Origin: Microbulbifer bruguierae | Lineage (GTDB): Bacteria > Pseudomonadota > Gammaproteobacteria > Pseudomonadales > Cellvibrionaceae | DNA length: 64,000 bases | NCBI RefSeq assembly: GCF_029869925.1 | Contig: NZ_CP118605.1 | Span: forward strand, 682,001 to 746,000 | Direction of reading: 5' to 3' | Shown here: in pieces, positions 37,414 to 46,049 of the stretch | Position numbering within the stretch: position 1 is the stretch's first letter | How the letters are laid out: the number at the start of each line of letters is the position of its first letter | The notes under the pieces: model-generated | Databases searched by the model: none | Seen by the model: only the letters and a program-made list of their open reading frames with translations | Told to the model about the DNA's origin: nothing | Program-made: the position numbers and the translations under genes

Positions 37414-38668
37414 TAAAAATCGCGTTTTGGTTGGAAACGTCTTTTTTTCACCGACGTCTTTTGGCGGCGCAACTGTAATTGCCGAGAATATGGCAATCGA
37501 GCTTAAGAACAATTATGGATGGGATGTCATCGTTGTAACAACAATCGACGATCCTGCGCTACCAACCTATTGTGTACGACGCTACTCAACTTATGGAATA
37601 GATATTATTGGGATAAAAGTTCCTGAATTCCATTTTGATAAGGTGGGAAGTTGGCACAACGAACAATTTAACCGTGTATTCGGGCATGTACTAGATTTAG
37701 TCAAACCGGATATCGCCCATATCCACTGTATTCAGAATATGGGAGCAACTTGCCTGCAAGAAATCAAATCTCGACGTATTCCATTAGTAACAACCGTACA
37801 TGATTGCTGGTGGATCTGCGAACGTCAGTTCATGATCAACAGCATGGGGCACTATTGTCACCAGGAAAAAATTGACTTAAATATATGCAGGCATTGCGTT
37901 GCTGATATTACCATGACTCGCCGAAGATTTAGAACATTGACAAATGTGTTACAAGAGTCTGATCTGTTGCTGTTCCCGAGTAAATTTCATCGAGATCTAC
38001 ATGTCGCCAACGGTATTCCTTCCGATAAATGTATTGTCAATAAAAATGGCGTGAAACCACCTTCTCCAGACTTTTTCAAAAAAAGAAAAGTAGAGGGTGA
38101 ATTTATTCGATTTGGCTTTGTGGGTGGCCCGGGACCGATCAAGGGATCAATATTGATCAATAAAGCCTTGAATGAAATTGAGCTGACTAACTATGAACTT
38201 AAAGTTGTAGATGCAGGGCAGACAAGAAGTGAGACCTGGGCTAACGATCCAACCTGGGACGTACCCGGAAAAGTCAGTTTTATCCCTCCATATACACAGG
38301 AAAATATGGATGACTTTTTTAGCGAAATTGATGTGCTTCTTTTCCCCTCCCAATGGAAAGAAAGCTTTGGACTCACTGTACGAGAAGCTATGATTCGAGG
38401 CGTTTGGACAATTGTAACTGACGCAGGCGGACTCACGGAAGATTGTATAGATGGCCAAAACTCAACAGTAATCCCTCTCTCTCAAGATCACAGTTATTTA
38501 CGCGAAGCAATTGAAAATATTCTAGAGAACGGTCTAAATGAAGTGAAAGAAGTTAGCCATATTTCTGTTATTTCAGACCAGGCCAAACAGCTAAATAGCA
38601 TTCTTTCCAAAGCCTTTACAAATCAAGTAGAGAGTGTGAATTACATTGAGGATCTGGAATGCCTATAG
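37397..38668 (+). CDS. GT4-family glycosyltransferase
   Basis: A 423-residue GT-B enzyme. Typical pieces: the N-terminal loop P-T-S-F-G-G-A-T-V-I-A-E-N, I-A-H-I-H-C-I-Q-N, T-V-H-D-C-W-W-I-C, and the C-terminal donor site V-L-L-F-P-S-Q-W-K-E-S-F-G-L-T-V-R-E-A with the E-x7-E pattern. I use the ATG at 37397, which has AAGGAA upstream; a start 45 bases earlier lacks a site. An internal Cys cluster (C-H-Q-E...N-I-C-R-H-C) resembles the metal-binding insertion seen in some GT4 proteins. It overlaps both neighbours, so it belongs to the plus-strand operon. Confidence 0.9.
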   Translation: MDATVSKNRVLVGNVFFSPTSFGGATVIAENMAIELKNNYGWDVIVVTTIDDPALPTYCVRRYSTYGIDIIGIKVPEFHFDKVGSWHNEQFNRVFGHVLDLVKPDIAHIHCIQNMGATCLQEIKSRRIPLVTTVHDCWWICERQFMINSMGHYCHQEKIDLNICRHCVADITMTRRRFRTLTNVLQESDLLLFPSKFHRDLHVANGIPSDKCIVNKNGVKPPSPDFFKKRKVEGEFIRFGFVGGPGPIKGSILINKALNEIELTNYELKVVDAGQTRSETWANDPTWDVPGKVSFIPPYTQENMDDFFSEIDVLLFPSQWKESFGLTVREAMIRGVWTIVTDAGGLTEDCIDGQNSTVIPLSQDHSYLREAIENILENGLNEVKEVSHISVISDQAKQLNSILSKAFTNQVESVNYIEDLECL

Positions 38669-39585
38669 ACAAAATTTTCCTTTCTGTGGGAGCGATGAAG
38701 GCGGGAACAACCTTTTTATATAACGTATTTAGGGAGCATCCTGATCTACATTTTACACCAGAAAAAGAGCTACATTATTTTGCCCATATATACGGCCTTG
38801 ATCGAAAACTACAAGTATCCAGCCCTTCCTCTCTAAAAAGCTGGCTATCAAGAAACGTCCCTAAAAAACGATTGATCCTGTCTCAAGAATTCCGAAGACA
38901 TCGATTATCCATGGTAATGCACAATAAATATTCAAAAATTGAAGATCCGGATAAACTCCGCCACATAGTAAACTGGTATGCTGATCGATACTTAAAATCA
39001 CCGGTTGATCAAGACTGGTTTGAAAGTGTATTCCATGAGGCTGGTGACAGATACGCTTGTGACTTCAGTAATTATCACGCACTACTTCCATCCAGTGGAT
39101 GGCGAGATATAAAAAAAAATGTAAAGAAAATTCGAGTTATCTATATTTTACGTGAGCCTGTTTCGCGTTTATGGTCACATATAAAATTTCATCTTATACA
39201 AACTGGAAATCATGAATCTCTGAAAAATCTTAGCGAACACACAATTGACAAGATACTCAGAGAGACAAGCAGTATCGCCGCACATGGAAAATACGGAAAC
39301 ATCATCAAACACTTAAAGAAAAATCTTGACCAGGATCAACTCAGAATAATCCCTTTCGAAGACCTAATTAATAATTTCGAGAAAACAGTAAAAGATATTG
39401 AAGGATTTCTGGAAATTTCCCCCTTTGATTATAAGCATGTAAATATCAAAAAAAAATCAAACCCTTCAGTTGACATACAATTAACCGAAGAATTAAAAAC
39501 AAAACTCAAAAATATTGTTAATCCAGAGCTGGACCAACTAAAAAATCTTAATATAAACGTTCCTTCCAGTTACTTTTTTAATTAA
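38659..39585 (+). CDS. PAPS-dependent sulfotransferase
   Basis: A 308-residue cytosolic-type sulfotransferase. The 5'-phosphosulfate loop V-G-A-M-K-A-G-T-T-F-L (residues 10-20) and the 3'-phosphate motif I-L-R-E-P-V-S-R-L-W-S (about 163-173) are those of carbohydrate sulfotransferases (Sulfotransfer_1/heparan N-deacetylase/sulfotransferase-like group). It would transfer sulfate from PAPS to a sugar hydroxyl or amine of the exported glycan. It overlaps the preceding glycosyltransferase by 10 bases. Very AT-rich. Confidence 0.88.
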   Translation: MPIDKIFLSVGAMKAGTTFLYNVFREHPDLHFTPEKELHYFAHIYGLDRKLQVSSPSSLKSWLSRNVPKKRLILSQEFRRHRLSMVMHNKYSKIEDPDKLRHIVNWYADRYLKSPVDQDWFESVFHEAGDRYACDFSNYHALLPSSGWRDIKKNVKKIRVIYILREPVSRLWSHIKFHLIQTGNHESLKNLSEHTIDKILRETSSIAAHGKYGNIIKHLKKNLDQDQLRIIPFEDLINNFEKTVKDIEGFLEISPFDYKHVNIKKKSNPSVDIQLTEELKTKLKNIVNPELDQLKNLNINVPSSYFFN

Positions 39586-39756
39586 CAGTTAACCTATATG
39601 GATTAACCACTTTTAAAAATGACAAAATTTATATTTTCGACATGAAAATACTCGAGAAACACAAAGAAATTTTAAATCTCCCGATCATCCCAAAGTTGAA
39701 ACCGAAATCAAAGTATTTCTTTACCCATGCAATCTGTTCAGCGTAAGTCATCATCC

Positions 39757-40953
39757 ATGAAATTACTCTTACACATAGGCACCGAAAAAACAGCGACAAC
39801 GACGATCCAGGGAGCCCTTTTCGAAAACAGAGAATTATTACGAGATAATGGTTTCCACTTTCTGCAATGCGCAGGATCACGAAATAACATTAAAATTCCT
39901 TACTACTGCGTAAACGATGACAAATATGATGACTACTTAAGAAATCAGGGAATCTTAAATATAAATGACAAAGAAAAATTCAAAATTAGATTTAAAAAAA
40001 AATTAAACCATGAGATAGAGAGAATTCCCAGAAATATTAGTACGGTAATAATTTCAAGCGAACACTTCCACTCCAGAACCAATACCGCAGAGGAAATACA
40101 AAAAGTACGAAATTTACTCTCCGAATATTTTTCAGAAATTAGAATTATTTGCTACCTTAGAGAGCAATCTTCCACTTGTGAATCTCTATTTTCGACCGCA
40201 ATAAAGTGTGGCGAGACTAAAAGTCTTCAAGAAATAATTGAAGATTGCACTCCAGCCAACATCTACTACAACTACTACAATATGCTTTCCAATTGGTCCA
40301 ATGCATTTGGCTTAGATAACCTCTCTGTCAGGATCTTTGATAGAAGCTCACTAATCAATGAAAATATCGTTGACGATTTTTTTCATCAAATTGATTTCGA
40401 AAGGAGAGCCAATCTAGTCATCAATAAAAATCTCAACGAATCCATAACACCTTTTGGCCAGTCCTTGGGAAGAGCCATCAATATCGCCTTCCCAAAGTAC
40501 CATAACAATGGATTAGTTAATTCAACTCGAAGAAAATTAATGGGCATAGTTTCAAGAGAGTGCAAAGGGAAAGGAGAGAAAATATCAAATGAAAATTACG
40601 AAAAAATATACGATTCTTTTTCTGAATCCAACAAAGCCCTAAATGAGAAATTTTTCGGCCGTTCAGGGAACTGCTTTGAACACAGGCCAATAAAAATCCA
40701 GGATCAACATACAGATAACCAGCTGAATGATGACAATTTGAAAACATTAGTTAGCGTATTTTCTGTGTTATCCGGTCAAAATTTCGGATTACTTGGGGAA
40801 TATGCCGATTTATTTCGAGATACTGCACTGGAAGTTCAATACATAGATATAGAAAAGGCCTACAAACTGATGGAGCTTGCGCAAACAATAAGGCCAAATG
40901 GGCCACTAATAAATAAGAAACTGACCGAATACAAAATCAAGATAAAAAAATAA
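39757..40953 (+). CDS. Sulfotransferase-like protein
   Basis: A 398-residue protein that begins M-K-L-L-L-H-I-G-T-E-K-T-A-T-T-T-I-Q, a P-loop-like sulfate-binding start (H-I-G-x-E-K-T-A-T-T) shared by many bacterial and phage-like sulfotransferases. The 3'-phosphate site appears as I-I-C-Y-L-R-E-Q-S-S-T-C-E-S. The C-terminal third has no recognised domain. I take the ATG at 39757 because the sequence before it (10 codons from another ATG at 39727) is unconserved; neither has a good ribosome site. It follows the first sulfotransferase after 171 bases. The most AT-rich gene in the window. Confidence 0.75.
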   Translation: MKLLLHIGTEKTATTTIQGALFENRELLRDNGFHFLQCAGSRNNIKIPYYCVNDDKYDDYLRNQGILNINDKEKFKIRFKKKLNHEIERIPRNISTVIISSEHFHSRTNTAEEIQKVRNLLSEYFSEIRIICYLREQSSTCESLFSTAIKCGETKSLQEIIEDCTPANIYYNYYNMLSNWSNAFGLDNLSVRIFDRSSLINENIVDDFFHQIDFERRANLVINKNLNESITPFGQSLGRAINIAFPKYHNNGLVNSTRRKLMGIVSRECKGKGEKISNENYEKIYDSFSESNKALNEKFFGRSGNCFEHRPIKIQDQHTDNQLNDDNLKTLVSVFSVLSGQNFGLLGEYADLFRDTALEVQYIDIEKAYKLMELAQTIRPNGPLINKKLTEYKIKIKK

Positions 40954-40997
40954 AATTAGGACATAGAGAACTTCAGAATGAATGTATTTATCTATAT

Positions 40998-41843
40998 CTA
41001 ATCAAGTTCAGAATACAAATTCTCTGATCGCTGGGACCTCCCCAGACCCAATTTCGAAAATTTTTCTATCATAGATTTTCTCCTTAAACGATCAAACCCA
41101 GGATCTGGCAACTCTGCCTCTGATAGCAAAGATTTTGTCTGATCGATAAGAATTCTCATATCATATATCCCAGAGAAATTTTCACTTACAAACTTCTCAT
41201 GAATATACCAGTCATCGACACCAGAAATCTCCGGTAGCACACGAACAAAACCCCATTGCGTCAAGAGTTTCAGAATCTCACTACGTCTATGCCCCCATTC
41301 AACACATAGACTTTTACAGGACTTGACGATATCAGGAAAGCTTCGAAGTATTTCCCATTCGCTACCTTCTGTATCTATAGAAAAAAATGTTATCGAAGAT
41401 ACCGCCCCCGCTCTGTCCAATAGGTCATTAAGAGGAATAACAGGAACTTCGAGTTTTCTCGTTGGCCCCTCAATTTCTTCATTCCCAATGGTAGCTCTAG
41501 CTCTTTTACCAACAGGAACTTGAAGGGTTGCGAAACCCCTAAAATTAGAAACAGCGACGGGCTCAAAGTGAGCGCAACGATTGTCAAAAATTAATTCTTT
41601 GAATGCTGGATTTGGCTCCGCTATAACCCCCCGCCAACCTAACTTCTCTAATAAGAAGGTATTACTTCTGTTGTACGGATGCATGGCTCCAAAATCAACA
41701 AAGTATGGGGATTCAACGGTTAATCCCATAACTGCTGCAAAAATATCCTGAAACCGTTCGCCGTACGAAAACTCTCCTAGAGTTTCGAATCCATAACTTA
41801 AAAAATCTGACAAATAGCTAAAATTTTTTTCGCTGATCACCAT
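40998..41843 (-). CDS. FkbM-family SAM-dependent methyltransferase
   Basis: A 281-residue methyltransferase of the FkbM type (O-methylation, often of sugars in surface glycans). Visible: Y-F-V-D-F-G-A-M-H-P (SAM motif I variant), G-V-I-A-E-P-N-P, I-P-L-N-D-L-L-D-R and F-F-S-I-D-T-E-G-S-E-W-E-I-L. The ATG at 41843 has an AGGAG site 6 bases away; a longer reading (28 more codons) overlaps the upstream glycosyltransferase gene and lacks support. It ends 44 bases from the stop of the convergent sulfotransferase-like gene: last gene of the minus-strand arm. Confidence 0.87.
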   Translation of the reverse strand: MVISEKNFSYLSDFLSYGFETLGEFSYGERFQDIFAAVMGLTVESPYFVDFGAMHPYNRSNTFLLEKLGWRGVIAEPNPAFKELIFDNRCAHFEPVAVSNFRGFATLQVPVGKRARATIGNEEIEGPTRKLEVPVIPLNDLLDRAGAVSSITFFSIDTEGSEWEILRSFPDIVKSCKSLCVEWGHRRSEILKLLTQWGFVRVLPEISGVDDWYIHEKFVSENFSGIYDMRILIDQTKSLLSEAELPDPGFDRLRRKSMIEKFSKLGLGRSQRSENLYSELD

Positions 41844-41898
41844 TGAATCTCCTGAAATTTCGACATTACTCAAGTTGAGAATTGCTAAAATATTTCCA

Positions 41899-42951
41899 CT
41901 ATAAAATCGAGGAAACAGAAGAAACATTAACCCGCAAACTTTCGAGAAGCATGGACTGCATCTTCAATCTTGCTTCGAAATACCACTTGGCGTCAATGTT
42001 CAAAACTTGCCTAATTTGTTCAAATGCATTTTCTCCAGAAATGGCGCAGGGTAAATCGTAAGTTCTCATAAAAAGATCGGTACACATGACTGGCTTGGAA
42101 AATGCAATTGCAGCCGGGACTGACGATGTTATTTTTTTATTTATATATTTGTTTAATGCTAGTGGCATTACTAATTGGCAGGAATAAAGTGCCGAGAAAT
42201 AGTCTTCATAGCTGGTAAAACCAGATTTTAACAATGGAAGAAAAGAAAACTTGTCGGATAACTTCAAACGCTTAACATCAGAAATCAATTGATTTCGATC
42301 CCCCCCTCCACCGCATACAATAAAGTTTAAAGGCTCACTCTTAAATTCCATAGCCGCCTCTAACAAAGACGCGTAATCTCTATTGCTGAAGTTCACCGAG
42401 CCTAAGATTGCAATCCTTACAAAATCCCCCCCAAAAGAATTGAAAGTTTTTATATCATCCGTCAACACATGAGGAAATAAAGTTAAAACCCTACCTTCAG
42501 AAAAATATTTATGTGCGCGAACACGCAAAGAGTCAGACAGGGTTAATATATGAGATGGGCCTAACCTCAATCTTTTCAATAAATTTTCGTCCGCCTCTAA
42601 AAACTGCAGGTTGTGGACTACTCCGCTATAATCGACCCCCAACTCATCTGCGATATCTAAAGATTGATGATTTTGTAATGTGCTAAATATGACATGTTCA
42701 GGTTCAATACTCTTAACGGACCGGATAGAATCCGCCAAACCTCGTCTAGAGCTATGATCTTTCCAGTGAATATATACGCCTTCAACATTCGACAAAAATG
42801 AAAAAATATCACCCCTTAACACGGGAATTTTGTCATTTATGAAAACATGACACTCCATCCCCAAAGATATTACAGCATGAGCAATCGAGGGGACAATTTC
42901 TTCGTGGCGTGGTCCATATTGAAAAATTGCTATGCGATTATTCTTCATCAT
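41899..42951 (-). CDS. Glycosyltransferase, GT-B fold
   Basis: A 350-residue protein with a divergent N-terminal domain (I-A-I-F-Q-Y-G-P-R-H-E-E) and a GT-B C-terminal domain (R-I-A-I-L-G-S-V-N-F-S-N, F-I-V-C-G-G-G-G-D-R-N, S-F-L-P-L-L, and S-S-V-P-A-A-I-A-F-S-K-P-V-M-C-T). It should act in the cytoplasm on nucleotide sugars; specificity unknown. It precedes the FkbM gene on the same strand, with 55 bases between its stop and that gene's ATG. Confidence 0.8.
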   Translation of the reverse strand: MMKNNRIAIFQYGPRHEEIVPSIAHAVISLGMECHVFINDKIPVLRGDIFSFLSNVEGVYIHWKDHSSRRGLADSIRSVKSIEPEHVIFSTLQNHQSLDIADELGVDYSGVVHNLQFLEADENLLKRLRLGPSHILTLSDSLRVRAHKYFSEGRVLTLFPHVLTDDIKTFNSFGGDFVRIAILGSVNFSNRDYASLLEAAMEFKSEPLNFIVCGGGGDRNQLISDVKRLKLSDKFSFLPLLKSGFTSYEDYFSALYSCQLVMPLALNKYINKKITSSVPAAIAFSKPVMCTDLFMRTYDLPCAISGENAFEQIRQVLNIDAKWYFEARLKMQSMLLESLRVNVSSVSSIL

Positions 42952-43014
42952 AAAACCTAGATAATACTATTGGTTACAGTATAACTATTTAAACCAACCC
43001 TTAATTAATCACCT

Positions 43015-43638
43015 TCATGCAATAACCGCCTTGTATGTTCCAGGCTGACTAAAGCTCAGTAACTCATCAATATCAAGGCGGGCATTAACGTCAATAAATT
43101 TTGAAATTTGTCTAGCTAGAGCTTCAGGATTTAATATGGCTTTCTCATATGAGACAAGTAGACATGGCCCATTCAACTTGTCTAAAACATCAATATTTTT
43201 CCGCTGAATAGTGTGGGCATGATTTAATGCCTCTATCACCGAACTGCCTCGCCCTATCAATCTCGTCGCATTTGCCAGCACATCTCTCCAAACGATAATG
43301 TAGTGCGGACGGACTAAATATTCCTGAATATCTTCCAAGTAAGACCTGGCCCTAGGAAATTTCCATCCCCATAGTTTTTTACATCGATTCCTGGTAAAAA
43401 TTGACTGCAACATTTCTTCAATGCTTTTTCCATTGAAGGCGGGATCTTCTAAATTGACAGGCAGGTCTTCACCAAGATCCACGCCCAACCGTTGCACCAC
43501 TCCGGCTACCATTGTAGTTCCTCCTCTGGGAACACCAAAAATTACGACCGTTTTTGGAAGCCCTGATGAGGATTCAGATACGCTTACGCCCTTTGGGATA
43601 TACACTAATGCAGGATTACGTATATTTATTTCACTCAT
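43015..43638 (-). CDS. Sulfotransferase-like P-loop protein (short)
   Basis: A 207-residue protein. The motif V-V-I-F-G-V-P-R-G-G-T-T-M-V-A-G-V (about 29-45) is the 5'-phosphosulfate loop of sulfotransferases and Y-I-I-V-W-R-D-V-L-A-N (about 113-123) is a candidate 3'-phosphate motif. It is shorter than most members and may be a minimal domain. The ATG at 43638 is preceded by GAAAGG; an in-frame ATG 24 bases upstream is possible. It sits 47 bases after another sulfotransferase gene on the same strand. Confidence 0.72.
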   Translation of the reverse strand: MSEINIRNPALVYIPKGVSVSESSSGLPKTVVIFGVPRGGTTMVAGVVQRLGVDLGEDLPVNLEDPAFNGKSIEEMLQSIFTRNRCKKLWGWKFPRARSYLEDIQEYLVRPHYIIVWRDVLANATRLIGRGSSVIEALNHAHTIQRKNIDVLDKLNGPCLLVSYEKAILNPEALARQISKFIDVNARLDIDELLSFSQPGTYKAVIA

Positions 43639-43685
43639 TCCATAGCCTTTCAATTGATTCATCCATGTAATCAACGCCACATATG

Positions 43686-44894
43686 TCACTTAACCCATCG
43701 ATATTTTCCAGCCACTTTAATAAAGTGCTGTTTTATTCTCGATACAAGCTTAGCAAGAGTACGTGATCTGGCCTGCTCCAACTCTGCCCCATATTTTTCA
43801 TTTTCTTTGGAAAGGAGTATTATTCGCTCTTTACATGTGGCTAATTCACGTTCTTTTTCAAATATTTGTTCTTGTATTTTTTTAAGGTCTAACTCACAAG
43901 AAACTAGGTTTTCTTTATATCGATCAACTGTCCGCGCCTGCTCATGCACTTGTGTACTATATTTTCGCTCCCTCTCCTGAAGCTCAAAAAAGAACACATC
44001 CCCTAACGTCTCGCAGACTTTATCAAAATCTGCACGAATGTTTTTTAAAGTGACCCTGAATTTTGGACTTTCACCAGATCTCGTTTCGGTCAATTGGACA
44101 TAGATAACTTTTGCCCAACTTAGCAATATTGGAAGCGCATCAATTTTTTCAATCGAGACCATATGATGCCGAAGTGAAGGGGAAAGAAATTTGGATATTT
44201 CCGAACGTGTCATATGATCCACATTTGTCCCCTCAAGTTCCAAATGGTAACGGACGTCATCAATAATAGAATCTGTATCAGATATTAGTTCATCATATGA
44301 CACAAATACCCTTTTCTTTCCGGCGCTGAATCGTTCAGCATCAAGCAAATGTCTCAACCAAAGAGCCACAGAAAAATGATCTGTCATTCCATCTCTTTTT
44401 TTGAGTGATTCAACAACCGCCAAAGGATCCCGGTATGGAATTACGATTCTCGGCTCAATTCCCATCGATGACAATACATCGATGTATATATCCGCAAGGC
44501 GACATATCCTTGGGTCTTTAATTAGAATAAGATCAGATGAACCAAATTCTTCACGTATAATTTTCTCTAGCTTAATCTTGTAACTATCCAGCTGCCCTCG
44601 CGGTAAACTATCAAAATTGATGGGGCGCCAGTCATCCCAGCGACTACCACATACTTTAAGCAGTTCATTATTAAACTCGATAAGCTTTTCGGCTTCCCAA
44701 TGTCCTGTCTCATTTCCAGAAGCGACGCCAAACACGTGGCGCGGTAAATCAGCGCCAATTAAATTGAGGCATCGAGTCCACGCACTTGTTCCTGAACGGT
44801 GCATTCCCAATACAATAATGGCAGTGCGCTCGTGGGAGCGATCGCCAGTACTAGATGGACCCACGCCCGGTTTAACTTCTTTCGGTCTGTCCAA
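43686..44894 (-). CDS. Sulfotransferase with C-terminal coiled coil
   Basis: A 402-residue protein. The N-terminal domain has I-I-V-L-G-M-H-R-S-G-T-S-A-W (about 26-39), a sulfotransferase P-loop, and I-V-I-P-Y-R-D-P-L-A-V-V-E-S (about 150-163) as 3'-phosphate motif; H-W-E-A-E-K-L-I follows the family too. The last 120 residues are a charged heptad-like region (E-L-Q-E-R-E-R-K-Y... to E-N-E-K-Y-G-A-E-L-E-Q-A-R-S), predicted coiled coil, followed by a basic tail. Start is a TTG at 44894 with weak signals; the domain begins shortly after, so the exact start is uncertain. Confidence 0.8.
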   Translation of the reverse strand: MDRPKEVKPGVGPSSTGDRSHERTAIIVLGMHRSGTSAWTRCLNLIGADLPRHVFGVASGNETGHWEAEKLIEFNNELLKVCGSRWDDWRPINFDSLPRGQLDSYKIKLEKIIREEFGSSDLILIKDPRICRLADIYIDVLSSMGIEPRIVIPYRDPLAVVESLKKRDGMTDHFSVALWLRHLLDAERFSAGKKRVFVSYDELISDTDSIIDDVRYHLELEGTNVDHMTRSEISKFLSPSLRHHMVSIEKIDALPILLSWAKVIYVQLTETRSGESPKFRVTLKNIRADFDKVCETLGDVFFFELQERERKYSTQVHEQARTVDRYKENLVSCELDLKKIQEQIFEKERELATCKERIILLSKENEKYGAELEQARSRTLAKLVSRIKQHFIKVAGKYRWVK

Positions 44895-44959
44895 TGTTCA
44901 CACCAATTCTTTCTAGTGAATGTCAAGATTTTCACTACAAATATTGAACGATAAATTAC

Positions 44960-45964
44960 TTATAGCTCTTTTATTACACATGCAAACAGTAGTGCGGCCT
45001 GATCTAACAATGTCTGCCGGTGTACACCCGATCGAACGAATGAGGTCATCCGCCGCCACAAGCTAGCCGTTCTGCAGTTTGTGACATATTCGAGAGTTTG
45101 CTTTGCATCGTTCGTTAACAAATCGAGACACTCGTTAAGACTTTCAAGGTTCCGTCGATTCCATTCACGATACCCCCCCTGAATTAATCGCCTCAATCGA
45201 TTCACACGAGCACGTGTAGAGCTATTTTCCCCGACCAGATTGTTCGAATGCTGCCGATATCCAATTTTGGCGTCGGGTGAATATCGTACGCTCCCACCTA
45301 CCCCGGTGATGAGGAGATAACACCACCAATCATGACTGACAAATGTAGTTCGGGCCGAGGCCTTAGCGACGATATCCCGCGCCGCGCGATTCATTACCAT
45401 GGTATTGGCACCAGCAATACTCTGGACTATGGCATTTTTGAAACTGGGTTCTTTAACGAAGAGAGTGGAGAAACCGGTAAGTTCTCCATTTTGTGAAATG
45501 AGCCTGGTTCTAGAGCAGTACAAGGCCGGTAAGTCGACTGGTTGCGTTGACAGCCACTCCGTAGCAACAGCAAGCTTATCTGCATCCCAGACATCGTCCT
45601 GGTCGCAGAACGCATAGTAATCTGCGCGTATCCTGGGATCAGTAATCAGGGATCTAAAGTTTTCTAAAAATCCTAATCTGGGTCCCGCAAGAACCTTAAC
45701 CTGACCTTTTTTCCATTCCGCAGCAGTTTGATCAAGTATCCCCAGGGTTCCATCCTGTGAGCCATCGTCGGATATCCAAAGATCAATATTTGGCAGGGTT
45801 TGGCTGGCGAGCGAAGCGATCTGCTCTTCCAGAAAGAGCTCACCATTAAAAGTCGCCATCAGGATAGCGACCTTCTTGGATATGTCCTTGGATGCGTCTG
45901 TTACAGGTCCGTCCGTACGCAATTTTATTACCGGCTCTAGCTTGTAAACACAGGTTCCTATCAA
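44960..45964 (-). CDS. GT2 glycosyltransferase
   Basis: A 334-residue family 2 enzyme: V-A-I-L-M-A-T-F-N-G (donor domain start), S-D-D-G-S-Q-D-G-T, F-C-D-Q-D-D-V-W with the metal-binding acidic motif, and H-D-W-W-C-Y-L-L on the acceptor side, resembling rhamnosyl- and galactosyltransferases of O-antigen loci. The frame opens at a TTG (45964); the conserved core begins about 30 residues in, and a TTG at 45922 is another candidate. 65 bases separate its stop from the sulfotransferase gene downstream. Confidence 0.87.
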   Translation of the reverse strand: MIGTCVYKLEPVIKLRTDGPVTDASKDISKKVAILMATFNGELFLEEQIASLASQTLPNIDLWISDDGSQDGTLGILDQTAAEWKKGQVKVLAGPRLGFLENFRSLITDPRIRADYYAFCDQDDVWDADKLAVATEWLSTQPVDLPALYCSRTRLISQNGELTGFSTLFVKEPSFKNAIVQSIAGANTMVMNRAARDIVAKASARTTFVSHDWWCYLLITGVGGSVRYSPDAKIGYRQHSNNLVGENSSTRARVNRLRRLIQGGYREWNRRNLESLNECLDLLTNDAKQTLEYVTNCRTASLWRRMTSFVRSGVHRQTLLDQAALLFACVIKEL

Positions 45965-46049
45965 GCTAGTTTAGTCGCTTAATACCAAACTACTAATTAT
46001 TAGCAAGCTACAAAAAAGACAGCTGACGCGTTAGGTAAAAATGGGATGA

